64,000 bases of DNA from Nitrospira japonica (GCA_020723105.1 DYJL01000002.1:62001-126000), one strand, 5' to 3'. Positions 18,550 through 27,798 are shown, counted from the stretch's first letter. Notes: generated by a model not told the origin, from the sequence alone. Made by a program: numbers and translations.

Positions 18550-18669
18550 ATTTCAACCATCAAGTTCAATTCAGTTTATTATCCCTTTTCACTATTCAAA
18601 AACAAAAAATTATTAATAATTAAGGCATTGTAACTTTTTCCATCAATCATTTATACAATCCACGCAATT

Positions 18670-18684
18670 TGGCACATAGGTTGC
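18670..18684 (+). promoter_or_regulatory. Sigma54 promoter of the protease transcript
   Basis: TGGCAC-ATAGG-TTGC followed by A is an exact match to the sigma54 consensus. Transcription would begin near 18696, about 38 nt before the first ribosome site and ATG at 18734. Confidence 0.88.
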
Positions 18685-18733
18685 AATAGTCAGGCTATAA
18701 ATCAATTAACCTTCAGGAAAGGAGGGGAAAAAG

Positions 18734-18992
18734 ATGTTAATGATTCTTGAGATAGTACTTACCATCAGGACGTGGAGAAATGGATGGGGAAAGCTATAAT
18801 CTTTGTCGCGATTTTTTTAGGATCGGCTTTTTTGCTTGGCTGATAATAGTGATGTCAGGCATGACAGTTGCCGATAAAAGTTTTTTTGTAATTAGGGACA
18901 TCTTGTTTGTAAGTACTCAATCAATACTTACATCAAAGGCACCGAGGCAGACGAAGGTTTATAAGACAGTAGAAATACTCTGTTATCAATAA
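18734..18992 (+). pseudogene. Broken small membrane protein gene (two frame changes)
   Basis: A very strong ribosome site (AAAGGAGGGG) precedes ATG 18734, which opens MLMILEIVLTIRTWRNGWGK and then stops. The hydrophobic continuation AIIFVAIFLGSAFLLG is in the next frame, and LIIVMSGMTVADKSFFVIRD in the third, ending at 18992. Read with one base added in the GGGGAAAG run and one near TTTTTTGCTTGGC, it becomes a single protein of about 86 residues. It resembles small membrane proteins that begin with a LEIVLTI-x-W-RNGWG-like segment. Either this is a decayed gene or the assembly has two missing bases. Confidence 0.5.
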
Positions 18993-19048
18993 TGTGTTAG
19001 AGAGACGTAATCCAATATGAAAACTTTTCAGGAGAAGGAGAAATAAAA

Positions 19049-21085
19049 ATGAAAAAAATAACCATTTTGTTTACATGGCTGATAATGACAATCGTCATTA
19101 TATTTTCACATGAAGTTGCGGCCAAAGAGCTTGCAGGTAAAATAGCCTCAATTAACCTTGGCACATCACATCCTTATACAAGTGTAAATGCCGGTGAAAT
19201 AATTGAGTCCTTTAAAATTAGCAACCCGGGAGCAGGATTTATTATCGTTCATTTCACAGGCTTTTCCATCAATGCTGAAGACTATGTTGAGATAAGAGAT
19301 GCAAACGGCGCATTAAGACAGACTATAACTAATGATAATCCCGGCAAGACAGACTTCTGGGCCTTTGCGGTTGACGGTGATACAGTATTTGTAAACCTGA
19401 TCTCAGGTGACGCTATTGGTCAGGCTTACGGTTTTGATATTGACCAGTATAGTTTTGGGATTTCTTCTTCCCAAAAATACGGGTCCTCTTCTCTGGTAAT
19501 TGAGAATTTATGTGGCAGCGATAATCTTGTAAATATTAATTGTATGACCGGCACCACCCAATATGATCGTGCCAGGAGTGTGGGACGCATATATTATCAG
19601 GATCCGAACGATGGAGACTGGTATTATTGCACAGGAGCTTTAATCTCCGGTCAAAATCATTTTCTTACCAATGAACATTGTATTAACAGCCAGGCTGCTG
19701 TTGATACAATGCAGGTTCGTTTCAATTATCAATATAATACCTGCAACGGTACAGCCATGGAGACTTACAAAACATTTTATGGTGATAACTATCTTGTATC
19801 TAATTATACTTATGACTTCTCCCTTGTGACTCTTGCTGGAAATCCGCAGGCCACTTACGGTTATCTGGAACTTGATTCCAGGGATGTTGTGTTAAATGAG
19901 TCCGTTTATATCCCTCAGCACCCTAATGGAGAGCCAATGAAATTGGATAGCGGACCGGTTGTTGATACTGCTATTGACGGCAACGCATCAAATAGCGATT
20001 TCGGTCATCGTGTTGACACCGAGGGAGGAAGTTCCGGCGCTCCGGTATTATCAATGAACAACCATAAAGTTGTAGGCTTACACCACTGGGGTGGGTGTAA
20101 CTATACTGGTGGAGAAAATCAGGCTGTACTTATAAAAAATATCTACCCATACATTGAATCTTATCTGACAGGTACTGTTGGGAACGTAACAAACCTGATA
20201 CAAAACTATGATTTTGAAAACGGAGATATGGGTTGGGTTGATCATGCCAATTTTTCTACGCCAAATATCACGAATAATTCACAAATTGCCTACGGAGGAA
20301 ACTGGTCAGCATATTTAGGCGGCTATAATAGTGCAAACGGTTATATATATCAGGATATAACTATAGCATCAAATATAACGCAGGCATATGTTCAGTTCTA
20401 CTACGAAATCATTTCAACCGAAACAACGACAACCAGTATATATGATAAGATGCGGGTTGAGATACTAAATCCTTCAGACAATACACTTTTGTCAACCTTG
20501 CTCACATTAAGTAATCTTGATGAAACTACAAATGATATAGTAAATCAGAAAAATTGGGTCTTAAGTCAAAAATATGATGTGTCGGCATTCAAGGGGCAAA
20601 CAATAAGATTGAGATTTTATGCTACAACTGACAGTTCAAATGCTACGGGGTTCCTTATAGATGACATATATCTTATGACAGATACCGATTGTACTAATAC
20701 ATATTGCTATCCACCTGACTTAACCATGACAGCATTAACTTTCACTCCTGCAAAAGTTGTCAGAGGCAAGAGCGTTACAGTCACATCTGTAACGGAAAAT
20801 CGTGGTAACGGTGTTGCAGGTGCCTCCGTGACACGTTATTATCTTTCAGCCAATAAGAAAAAAAATAATAAAGATATTCTGCTTATTAACAGCAGTGCTG
20901 TGCAGGTACTAAATGCAGCAGCAAGTTCATTCTTGACAACATCAGTTACAATCCCTGCAAATACACGTACCGGCAGCTACTATATGATCGCTTGTGCAGA
21001 TGATACGAAACAGGTATCGGAGAGTAATGAAAATAATAACTGCAAGATATCAAAGAAAAAAATAAAGGTAAAGAAAAAGAAATAA
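19049..21085 (+). CDS. Secreted trypsin-like serine protease with CARDB domain
   Basis: A signal peptide (MKKITILFTWLIMTIVIIFS, cleaved after VAA) leads a 678-residue protein. An N-terminal beta domain (about 30-130) is followed by the protease with LTNEHC (His), YDFSLVTL (Asp) and GGSSGAPVL (Ser), a complete triad. A MAM/carbohydrate-binding-like beta domain starts at NLIQNYDFENGDMGW, and a C-terminal CARDB domain (about 555-665) ends in a Lys-rich tail. AGAAGGAGAA gives a good ribosome site. It is the only exported enzyme in the sigma54 regulon and may remove damaged envelope proteins or act outside the cell. Confidence 0.9.
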   Translation: MKKITILFTWLIMTIVIIFSHEVAAKELAGKIASINLGTSHPYTSVNAGEIIESFKISNPGAGFIIVHFTGFSINAEDYVEIRDANGALRQTITNDNPGKTDFWAFAVDGDTVFVNLISGDAIGQAYGFDIDQYSFGISSSQKYGSSSLVIENLCGSDNLVNINCMTGTTQYDRARSVGRIYYQDPNDGDWYYCTGALISGQNHFLTNEHCINSQAAVDTMQVRFNYQYNTCNGTAMETYKTFYGDNYLVSNYTYDFSLVTLAGNPQATYGYLELDSRDVVLNESVYIPQHPNGEPMKLDSGPVVDTAIDGNASNSDFGHRVDTEGGSSGAPVLSMNNHKVVGLHHWGGCNYTGGENQAVLIKNIYPYIESYLTGTVGNVTNLIQNYDFENGDMGWVDHANFSTPNITNNSQIAYGGNWSAYLGGYNSANGYIYQDITIASNITQAYVQFYYEIISTETTTTSIYDKMRVEILNPSDNTLLSTLLTLSNLDETTNDIVNQKNWVLSQKYDVSAFKGQTIRLRFYATTDSSNATGFLIDDIYLMTDTDCTNTYCYPPDLTMTALTFTPAKVVRGKSVTVTSVTENRGNGVAGASVTRYYLSANKKKNNKDILLINSSAVQVLNAAASSFLTTSVTIPANTRTGSYYMIACADDTKQVSESNENNNCKISKKKIKVKKKK

Positions 21086-21108
21086 TAGTTCGAAACTGAT
21101 ATTACCCT

Positions 21109-21146
21109 AAAGCAGAACCCACGGGTAAGCCCGTGGGTTCTGCTTT
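21109..21146. terminator. Perfect hairpin terminator between convergent transcripts
   Basis: A 17-bp perfect inverted repeat AAAGCAGAACCCACGGG with a 4-nt loop (TAAG) ends in TTT. It lies between the protease stop and the minus-strand coiled-coil gene, and can serve both directions. Confidence 0.85.
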
Positions 21147-21244
21147 CAATAAAAACAAGAAAGATTTGTAATATTAACACAACACTACGGAGCAGATTCG
21201 AAGATGATGGTTATATTTTAACCGTATGGCGGCGGGTGTTATCT

Positions 21245-21874
21245 CTATTCGCCTTTGAAATTTTTGTATAACGCATTATACTCTTTTTCAAGGTAAATAT
21301 AATTTCTCTCGAGCTTTTCGAGATCTTTTGTTTTCTTTCCGAAATCTTCCCTTAGATTTTCCAGTTTTATTTCGAGACTCTTCTTTTCGCTTAATACCTT
21401 CTGATATTCTTCCTTATTTACCGTGTCTCTCAATTTTCTGGATAACCCGTCAACTTCTTTTTCAAAGGATTTCTTTCGTTGATTGAGGGCCTCATTTTCC
21501 TTCTGCAGGGTGCCAATACATGTAATAAGTTCGTTGTTGTTATGCTCAACTTCATTAAGTATCTCCTGAAATTCCTTGGAGCGCTCTGCCTCTGGCAGCA
21601 GGAAGTCAATCATTTCTTTCAATTTTGCATTGACAATGGTTAATTGTTCAAATTTCTGCTGAAGTTCACTAAACAGGGTCTGCAGGTTTGAGAATTCGGC
21701 CATGCCTTCTTTCTGTACATCAAGCTCATCTGCAAGTTTTTTTATCTCCTCATGGGAAGAGGCGGCCTGTATGTTTAACTTTTTGTTCCTTTTAAAGAGC
21801 GCTATGGCAGTGCCCCAAGATATCAAAAGTAGCTGAATAAGAAATAACACTAAAAGAGCGGGGAGTTTAATCAC
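21245..21874 (-). CDS. Membrane-anchored coiled-coil protein
   Basis: One N-terminal membrane helix (LPALLVLFLIQLLLISWGTA) is followed by about 170 residues of charged heptad-like sequence rich in Glu, Lys and Leu, giving 209 residues in all. The GTG start overlaps the TGA of the vWA gene, so the two are coupled. Function is not recognisable; it may be a scaffold for the vWA protein. Confidence 0.7.
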   Translation of the reverse strand: MIKLPALLVLFLIQLLLISWGTAIALFKRNKKLNIQAASSHEEIKKLADELDVQKEGMAEFSNLQTLFSELQQKFEQLTIVNAKLKEMIDFLLPEAERSKEFQEILNEVEHNNNELITCIGTLQKENEALNQRKKSFEKEVDGLSRKLRDTVNKEEYQKVLSEKKSLEIKLENLREDFGKKTKDLEKLERNYIYLEKEYNALYKNFKGE

Positions 21875-23340
21875 GGTTTTTTCTCTTTTTTGAGTTTAGA
21901 GTTAATGAAATTCTTTATACGGTCTCTCTTAAGATAGGCAAAAACAATAATGCCAAGCAGTAAATTAATAATTAGAAACTGACTTGTTACCTTTATCCAT
22001 GAGACACTGTCTTCATGGCCCTGTTCGGCGGGCCTGTCTTCAGATGACTTCTCTTTTTCTTTCAAGGCCTGTTTCGCTTTGAAATCTTGCAGGGATTCCT
22101 TTGTGTCTGCTACCTTGAATGTGAAGGCTTTCTCCCTCTGAAAAGTCTTTCCGTCTGCCAATATCCTGAGTTTGTAATTTCCAGCGGTATAAAGTTCGAT
22201 CTTTCTCTCAAATGTGCCGTCTCCTTTGGGAAAAGGCTGTAACTGTGTTGTTTCACCATCAGGTTTTATCAATTCAAGGGAGATATTGATTTTCTCCAGA
22301 ACTTCATTTTCCTTGATTGGGTTGCTTTCCCGTTCAAGCCAGACTTTAATGTCAAGCGTCTGGCCAAAAAGCGGATACAGCTCATTGAAATTAGTCTGCA
22401 AGTTGAGGTTTGTAATTACATAGGCCTTATTGGAATTACCTGTGCTGAAGAGTATCTTCCATTTCCCCTCAACAGGTTTTCTTATTGTCATCATATCAAA
22501 ATTATTGGAGACAACCCATTCAGTCTCGGGGGGCTTGTTTCTGGAAGAATATTTTTTCCCGTCAGGAGAGTCCAGTTGAATCGTTGTATTAGCCGCTTCT
22601 TTTGTTGCAATAATGGTGACTTCCTCAATAGAGTTGTCTACGAGAAAGCCGCTATCAGTCATGGGCAGCATATCAGGCCTCTTGAGGCTTTCAAATATTG
22701 ATGTAAAGACAATATGGAAATCTTTGTCTGTCAGCGCCAGATGATAAAAACCACCCGTCTGTTTTGAGACTTTTTCCAGAAGCGCCCTGTCAGACCCCTC
22801 AGTAAAAGCGATTGCGTAGACTTTTATGCCTTTATCAAGCAGCGCTTTTGTAAGGTCCTGCTTCAGCTTTTCCAGAAGCGCCCTGTCTTTTTCCGGATCG
22901 CCTGTATCCATCATGCCGTCTGACATCAGGACCACTATTTGTTCCCGCCCTGATTTTTTGGCTCCGGAAAGGACCTCAAGTCCCTTGTTCAGCGCCTCAA
23001 ATAGATTTGTATGAAGCCCTGATGAGGTAATCTTTTCAGTGGCCTGCAGCAGCATTTTCTTATTGCTGTCGCTGTCAAGCAGTAAAAGCGGGCTTAGCGG
23101 AGAGGCTTCGTCACTGAAGCTTATTATACCAGCCCGATCGTTTTGGCTCAGCAGGGAGATGAATAATTTTGCTGCCGGAATGCGAAGCGAGAGGGGGTCT
23201 GTTTTTTTCATGCTTCCCGAACTGTCCATAACAACCACGACATCAATATCAGGTTTACTGGTAGCAGTGGAAGTCTCTGGAATGTATGAAAACACTGCCA
23301 GAATTATTAAACAGGAGATGCTTTTTAAACTTATCTTCAC
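21871..23340 (-). CDS. vWA-domain membrane protein
   Basis: A signal peptide (first 25 residues) precedes a von Willebrand A domain with MIDAS motif DSSGS near residue 39 and a SDGMMDTGD segment. A beta-sandwich stalk follows (about 230-410). A charged linker then leads to one membrane helix (FLIINLLLGIIVFAYL) and a basic tail, so the bulk lies in the periplasm. The 489-residue protein starts with GTG at 23340, right after the preceding gene. Such proteins often act with chaperone-like or metal-dependent assembly systems, but no MoxR partner is nearby. Confidence 0.85.
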   Translation of the reverse strand: MKISLKSISCLIILAVFSYIPETSTATSKPDIDVVVVMDSSGSMKKTDPLSLRIPAAKLFISLLSQNDRAGIISFSDEASPLSPLLLLDSDSNKKMLLQATEKITSSGLHTNLFEALNKGLEVLSGAKKSGREQIVVLMSDGMMDTGDPEKDRALLEKLKQDLTKALLDKGIKVYAIAFTEGSDRALLEKVSKQTGGFYHLALTDKDFHIVFTSIFESLKRPDMLPMTDSGFLVDNSIEEVTIIATKEAANTTIQLDSPDGKKYSSRNKPPETEWVVSNNFDMMTIRKPVEGKWKILFSTGNSNKAYVITNLNLQTNFNELYPLFGQTLDIKVWLERESNPIKENEVLEKINISLELIKPDGETTQLQPFPKGDGTFERKIELYTAGNYKLRILADGKTFQREKAFTFKVADTKESLQDFKAKQALKEKEKSSEDRPAEQGHEDSVSWIKVTSQFLIINLLLGIIVFAYLKRDRIKNFINSKLKKEKKP

Positions 23341-23344
23341 GGTA

Positions 23345-23713
23345 TTACTTAAAACCCTTTTCTTTGAACAGCGTTAGCGCCTCTTCCAGCGCCTCTTTTG
23401 TTATCATTCCTTTTTTTACAAGGAGTTCACCCAATTTTACAGAATTTTCCTTGTGAGCATCGTCAATCTTTTTTATGGTTTCATCGTCAGTGATTTTTAA
23501 CTCTGTCAGGGCGTCACGGAACCTGATTCCTTTCTCTCTTTGATAAGTTAAGGCCTTCTTAAGGTCCTCGAGTGTAATAAAATCGTTCCCAATTGCAGTG
23601 GTCGCATAAGACCAGTTTATTTCAGACTGCACCCTTGTAACTTCTTTCAAATCTTCTTCAGAAACCTTGCATTCCCGTACAAGAAATCTGCCAAAAAGAA
23701 TCGGGATATCCAT
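23345..23713 (-). CDS. Small protein resembling the N-terminal domain of type II/IV secretion ATPases
   Basis: The 122-residue protein contains two short helical repeats of the kind LGELLVKKGMITKEALEEAL, as in the GspE/PilB/MshE N-terminal domain. No ATPase domain follows. AAGGAG precedes its ATG. It leads the three-gene vWA operon. It might be a stand-alone adaptor; nucleotide binding cannot be judged. Confidence 0.65.
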   Translation of the reverse strand: MDIPILFGRFLVRECKVSEEDLKEVTRVQSEINWSYATTAIGNDFITLEDLKKALTYQREKGIRFRDALTELKITDDETIKKIDDAHKENSVKLGELLVKKGMITKEALEEALTLFKEKGFK

Positions 23714-23966
23714 AAATTTCTCCTTAATCTCCGTGATGTTTTCCTGTCAACTTAGCTCATAACATATATAATTATCGCACTTTTAAGGGAATAACTTTAG
23801 TTAACGTCTGGTTATAAACCGGATTTGCCTGCTGTTCTTCTGGCAGTTCTTAAGCCCGGATTGAGTCCTTATCAGTGCCGTAACGTAGAAAATTCGCCCC
23901 CTTGTTTTTTTGGATTAGAAGTGTTATTCTGGTGATAGTTTTTTTCATACCTAAGTAATTTATTTG

Positions 23967-23997
23967 AAAGAGTGGGCCTTCCCACTCTTTTATTTTT
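23967..23997 (+). terminator. Hairpin in the rimP leader (attenuator-like)
   Basis: A perfect 10-bp inverted repeat AAAGAGTGGG / CCCACTCTTT with a CCTT loop is followed by TATTTTT, just before the rimP ribosome site. Such a hairpin is a known feature of rimP leaders. There is no upstream plus-strand gene to terminate, so control of the rimP-nusA operon is the likely role. Confidence 0.7.
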
Positions 23998-24009
23998 GCA
24001 GGATTAGAA

Positions 24010-24477
24010 ATGAAAAGTATAGAAGAAATAAAAGACAAAATCATAGAAATTATAACACCAGTAGTCAAAGCACTTGGGATTGAACTTTACAATGTAGAAT
24101 TCAGCAAGATGAGAAGTAAAGGGCTGTTAAGGGTCTTTATTGAAAAAGAGGGCGGAGTAACGATTGATGATTGTGAACGTGTTAGTCATGAGGTAGAGGC
24201 TGTGCTTGACGTTGAGGACCCTGTTCCCTTTTCTTATGTTTTGGAGGTGTCATCGCCAGGACTTGACAGGCCGATTAAGGAACTGAAAGATTTTAAAAGA
24301 TATGTCGGAAAGACAGTCAGAATTATTACACATGAGCCTGTAGATAAGGAGTCATTTTTTGTTGGAACGCTTGCGGATGCAGGGGATAATGAAATATCGC
24401 TTCTTATGCCTAAGGACCGGAGAGTCATTATACCGTATAAAAACATTTCAAAGGCAAGACTGGAGGTGGAGGTATAA
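24010..24477 (+). CDS. rimP: Ribosome maturation factor RimP
   Basis: The 155-residue protein shows the family landmarks GIELYNVEF, VTIDDCERVSHEVEAVLD and YVLEVSSPGLDRPI, and a C-terminal SH3-like domain. RimP helps assemble the 30S subunit. It ends one base before the ATG of nusA, so the pair is one operon, as in most bacteria. Confidence 0.96.
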   Translation: MKSIEEIKDKIIEIITPVVKALGIELYNVEFSKMRSKGLLRVFIEKEGGVTIDDCERVSHEVEAVLDVEDPVPFSYVLEVSSPGLDRPIKELKDFKRYVGKTVRIITHEPVDKESFFVGTLADAGDNEISLLMPKDRRVIIPYKNISKARLEVEV

Positions 24478-25584
24478 ATGAACCGCGAATTAATTCATAT
24501 TATTGAACAGATGAGCAAGGAAAGAGGCATTCCCAAGGAGTCTATAGTTGGAACGCTTGAATCCGCCCTTTTATCTGCAGTCAGAAAAAAATATGGACTT
24601 CAATTAGAGATAAAAATAAAGATTGATAGCAAGACAGGCGAGATTCTGATAACGGCCTTGAAAAAAATCGTTAAAAAGGTTACGAATCCGATAGAGGAGA
24701 TATCCCTGGAGGAGGCTCAAAAAATAGATCCATCTAAAGAAATTGACGACATGGTGGAATCGCCTCTGGCCGTTGAAAATTTTGGAAGAATTGCGGCCCA
24801 GACTGCAAAGCAGGTGCTGTTTCAGCGCGTGAGGGAGGCTGAAAAAGAGGCTATTTTCGAAGAATACAAAGACAAGGCAGGACAGATTGTAAGCGGGGTT
24901 GTAATACGCAAAGAGAAAGGAAGCTATTTTGTGGCGCTCGGGAGGGCCGAGGCTACACTTCCAATAAAATCTACACTGCCTACAGAAAATCTTAAAAGAG
25001 GCGAAACGGTCAGGACGTACATTGAAGAAGTAAAGATAACCCCAAAAGGGCCTCTTATTCTTCTTTCGAGAACCCATCCTAACTTTGTCGGGGAGCTTTT
25101 TAAAATGGAGATCCCCGAAATCTATGAAGGCCTGGTTGTTATCAAGAATATTGTCCGGGAAGCCGGAGACCGTACCAAGCTGACGGTTTACTCAAAAAAT
25201 CCTATGGTGGATCCGGTCGGGGCCTGTGTAGGAATGAAAGGCACACGTGTGCAGTCTATTGTAAGGGAATTAAAAGGAGAGCGAATTGATATTATCCCCT
25301 GGACCGAGGACCTGAGAGTCCTTATAGCAAAGGCCTTAAGTCCTGCATCTATTGAGAGCATCGGGGTTAATGAGGAAGAAAAATCTGCGATAGTCGTTGT
25401 TAACGATCAACAGCTTTCTCTGGCCATTGGCAAAAAGGGACAGAATGTCAGATTGGCCATGAAACTCACAGGCTGGGACATTGAGATATTCAGCGAAACA
25501 GAATACAACCGGATGAGAAAAGGAGAAACTGAAGCGCAGCTTGAAGAGTTACAGGAGAAAAATAAAGAAGATAATGAACAATGA
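24478..25584 (+). CDS. nusA: Transcription elongation/termination factor NusA
   Basis: The order is an N-terminal RNA-polymerase-binding domain, an S1 domain (GQIVSGVVIRKEKGSYFVAL), KH1 with DPVGACVGMKGTRVQ and KH2 with LAIGKKGQNVRLA. At 368 residues it is the short form without the C-terminal acidic repeats. InfB, the usual next gene, is not here; a repeat and recG follow instead. Confidence 0.97.
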   Translation: MNRELIHIIEQMSKERGIPKESIVGTLESALLSAVRKKYGLQLEIKIKIDSKTGEILITALKKIVKKVTNPIEEISLEEAQKIDPSKEIDDMVESPLAVENFGRIAAQTAKQVLFQRVREAEKEAIFEEYKDKAGQIVSGVVIRKEKGSYFVALGRAEATLPIKSTLPTENLKRGETVRTYIEEVKITPKGPLILLSRTHPNFVGELFKMEIPEIYEGLVVIKNIVREAGDRTKLTVYSKNPMVDPVGACVGMKGTRVQSIVRELKGERIDIIPWTEDLRVLIAKALSPASIESIGVNEEEKSAIVVVNDQQLSLAIGKKGQNVRLAMKLTGWDIEIFSETEYNRMRKGETEAQLEELQEKNKEDNEQ

Positions 25585-25595
25585 ATCAGTAGTCA

Positions 25596-25658
25596 GTAGA
25601 CAGCAGTCAGTAGACAGGCAATACATCGTGTAGTTACTGTTTACTGACTGCTGTTTAC
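25596..25658. repeat. Long hairpin built from the CAGTCAGTAGACAG repeat
   Basis: The arms 25596-25615 and 25639-25658 pair over 18 of 20 positions (GTAGACAGCAGTCAGTAGAC). The same word family recurs at 37418-37442, suggesting a dispersed repeat. It may also end the nusA transcript. Confidence 0.7.
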
Positions 25659-25674
25659 CCTTTCTGATAAGGGT

Positions 25675-27798
25675 ATGTCTAACAACATTTCCAATATAAA
25701 TAAATCAAATTACACCCCTCAGACAACAAAAGACACTCATATCCAGTATATAAAAGGGGTCGGGCCGGCCCGCTCTAAAATCCTTGAACGTCTTGACATC
25801 AAAGTTCTCAACGACCTGCTTTTCTATTTTCCCTGGCGTTATGAAGACAGGAAGAGCCTGAAAAAAATAAACGAGCTGAGTTACGGCCACATTGAGACCA
25901 CAATGTGCGAGGTGTTGTCAACAGAGATTGTCACTACGCCGCGAAAGAGGATGAAGATATTTGAAATAACTGCGTCAGACAAAACAGGTTTTCTGAAGTC
26001 GAAGTGGTTTAACCAGCCTTATCTTGCAAGGTATTTCAAGAAGGGGCAGAAGGTCATTCTGAGCGGCGCTGTAAAAGGCAATCCATATGCCGGAGCAGGG
26101 CTTGAAATGGAAAACCCTGATTTTGAACTGGTTGGTGAAGAAGACAGGTTTATCCATACTTCAAGGATTGTGCCTGTCTATAAAGCTACAGAAGGGATTT
26201 CTCCAAAGCAGATTAGAACGCTTATGTTTAACGCTGTTAGTAATTATTTATTCCTTATAGAGGACTATATCCCTGAAGAGGTCCTGAAGAGGCATGCCCT
26301 TAAGCCATTAGATTGGGCTGTGAAGGAAATGCATTTTCCTGAAGAGGTTGCTGATGTGAATATGTTAAACAACGGGTCCAGTCCGGCGCACAGGCGCCTG
26401 GCCTTTGATGAATTCTTTTTGCTGGAACTCGGGCTTGCGCTCTTAAAGAAAGGGGAGGTATTAGAACAGGGAATAAGCTTTAAGACAGATAATTGTTTAG
26501 TGAATAAATTTCTCAACTCCCTGCCCTTTCAGCTCACTAAGGCGCAACACAGGGTACTGGCCGAGATAATGGCAGACTTGCAACGCCCTTTGCCTATGAA
26601 CAGGCTTATTCACGGCGACGTCGGCTGCGGCAAGACGGTTATAGCTCTTGTGTCAATGCTTGTTGCCGTTGAAAACGGTTATCAGTCCTGTCTTATGGCT
26701 CCCACAGAACTTCTGGCCGAGCAGCATTTCATTAACATACATAAAATGATAGAAACGCTTGGGCTCAGGATTGTGCTGTTGACGTCAAGCAGCAAGGGAA
26801 AGCCTGTTGATGATATTTCTGAGGGGAACGCACAGATAATTATAGGAACTCATGCCCTTATCCAGGAGCAGGTGAAATTCAAAAAGCTGGGCCTGGCCAT
26901 AATTGATGAGCAGCACAAGTTCGGCGTTGTACAGAGAGCAAATATCAGGCGCAAGGGATTTAATCCTGATATACTTATCATGACGGCCACTCCTATTCCA
27001 AGAACACTGGCGCTGACCCTTTACGGGGATCTCGATATATCCATAATTGACGAGCTGCCCTCAGGGAGGAAGCCGATTATCACGAAAATGTTTTTCCCGG
27101 CGCAAAAGGACCGGATTCATTCCCTGATTAAAGAAGAGCTGACAAAGGGAAGGCAGGTGTACATTGTATATCCTCTTATTGAGGAATCTGAAAAACTGGA
27201 CCTTAAATCAGCTATTGACGGTGCTGAGGCCTTAAGGAAAATTTATCCGGAGAGAAGGGTAGGCCTGGTACATGGAAAAATGCACCGCAATGACCGGGAA
27301 GCAGTTATGACGCAGTTTAAATCAGGAGAGATTGATATATTGGTTGCGACAACGGTCATTGAAGTGGGAATAGATGTGCCCAATGCCTCCCTCATGCTCA
27401 TAGTTCATGCGGAGAGATTTGGACTTGCACAATTGCACCAGCTCAGGGGAAGGATAGGGCGGGGCGGTTATGATTCATACTGTCTGCTTATGGCGTATCC
27501 GACATTCAGCGAGGAAGCAAAGAGACGTCTCAAGGCCATGGAGGCCACAAGCGACGGCTTTAGAATTGCAGAGGAAGACCTTGCTATAAGAGGGCCGGGC
27601 GATTTTTTTGGCACCCGGCAGTCAGGGATTCCGGATTTAAAGATAGCTAATATAATAAGAGATATTAAAGAACTTGAGACGGCGAGGAAAGAGGCCTTTG
27701 ATTTAATTGAGGCTGAACCGGGCCTGAACAGATATCCCCTGCTCAAAGAAAATTTACAGAAGAAATGGAGGGGAAGGCTGGAGTTGATTAAGAGTTAA
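25675..27798 (+). CDS. recG: ATP-dependent DNA helicase RecG
   Basis: The wedge (OB) domain is followed by the helicase core with HGDVGCGKT, IDEQHKFG (DEQH box), TATPIPRTLALTLYGDLD and QLRGRIGRG. The length of 707 residues is typical. RecG remodels stalled replication forks. It has only a weak ribosome site (AAGGGT). The next small gene begins 16 bp after its stop. Confidence 0.96.
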   Translation: MSNNISNINKSNYTPQTTKDTHIQYIKGVGPARSKILERLDIKVLNDLLFYFPWRYEDRKSLKKINELSYGHIETTMCEVLSTEIVTTPRKRMKIFEITASDKTGFLKSKWFNQPYLARYFKKGQKVILSGAVKGNPYAGAGLEMENPDFELVGEEDRFIHTSRIVPVYKATEGISPKQIRTLMFNAVSNYLFLIEDYIPEEVLKRHALKPLDWAVKEMHFPEEVADVNMLNNGSSPAHRRLAFDEFFLLELGLALLKKGEVLEQGISFKTDNCLVNKFLNSLPFQLTKAQHRVLAEIMADLQRPLPMNRLIHGDVGCGKTVIALVSMLVAVENGYQSCLMAPTELLAEQHFINIHKMIETLGLRIVLLTSSSKGKPVDDISEGNAQIIIGTHALIQEQVKFKKLGLAIIDEQHKFGVVQRANIRRKGFNPDILIMTATPIPRTLALTLYGDLDISIIDELPSGRKPIITKMFFPAQKDRIHSLIKEELTKGRQVYIVYPLIEESEKLDLKSAIDGAEALRKIYPERRVGLVHGKMHRNDREAVMTQFKSGEIDILVATTVIEVGIDVPNASLMLIVHAERFGLAQLHQLRGRIGRGGYDSYCLLMAYPTFSEEAKRRLKAMEATSDGFRIAEEDLAIRGPGDFFGTRQSGIPDLKIANIIRDIKELETARKEAFDLIEAEPGLNRYPLLKENLQKKWRGRLELIKS

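Larger units (their letters stand above)
18202..18733. other. Divergent regulatory region between activator and protease genes
   Basis: Enhancer site 4 and a perfect plus-strand sigma54 promoter lie here. I could not identify a convincing sigma54 promoter for the activator gene on the minus strand, so it may use a housekeeping sigma factor. No gene is seen in 18220-18530. Confidence 0.5.
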
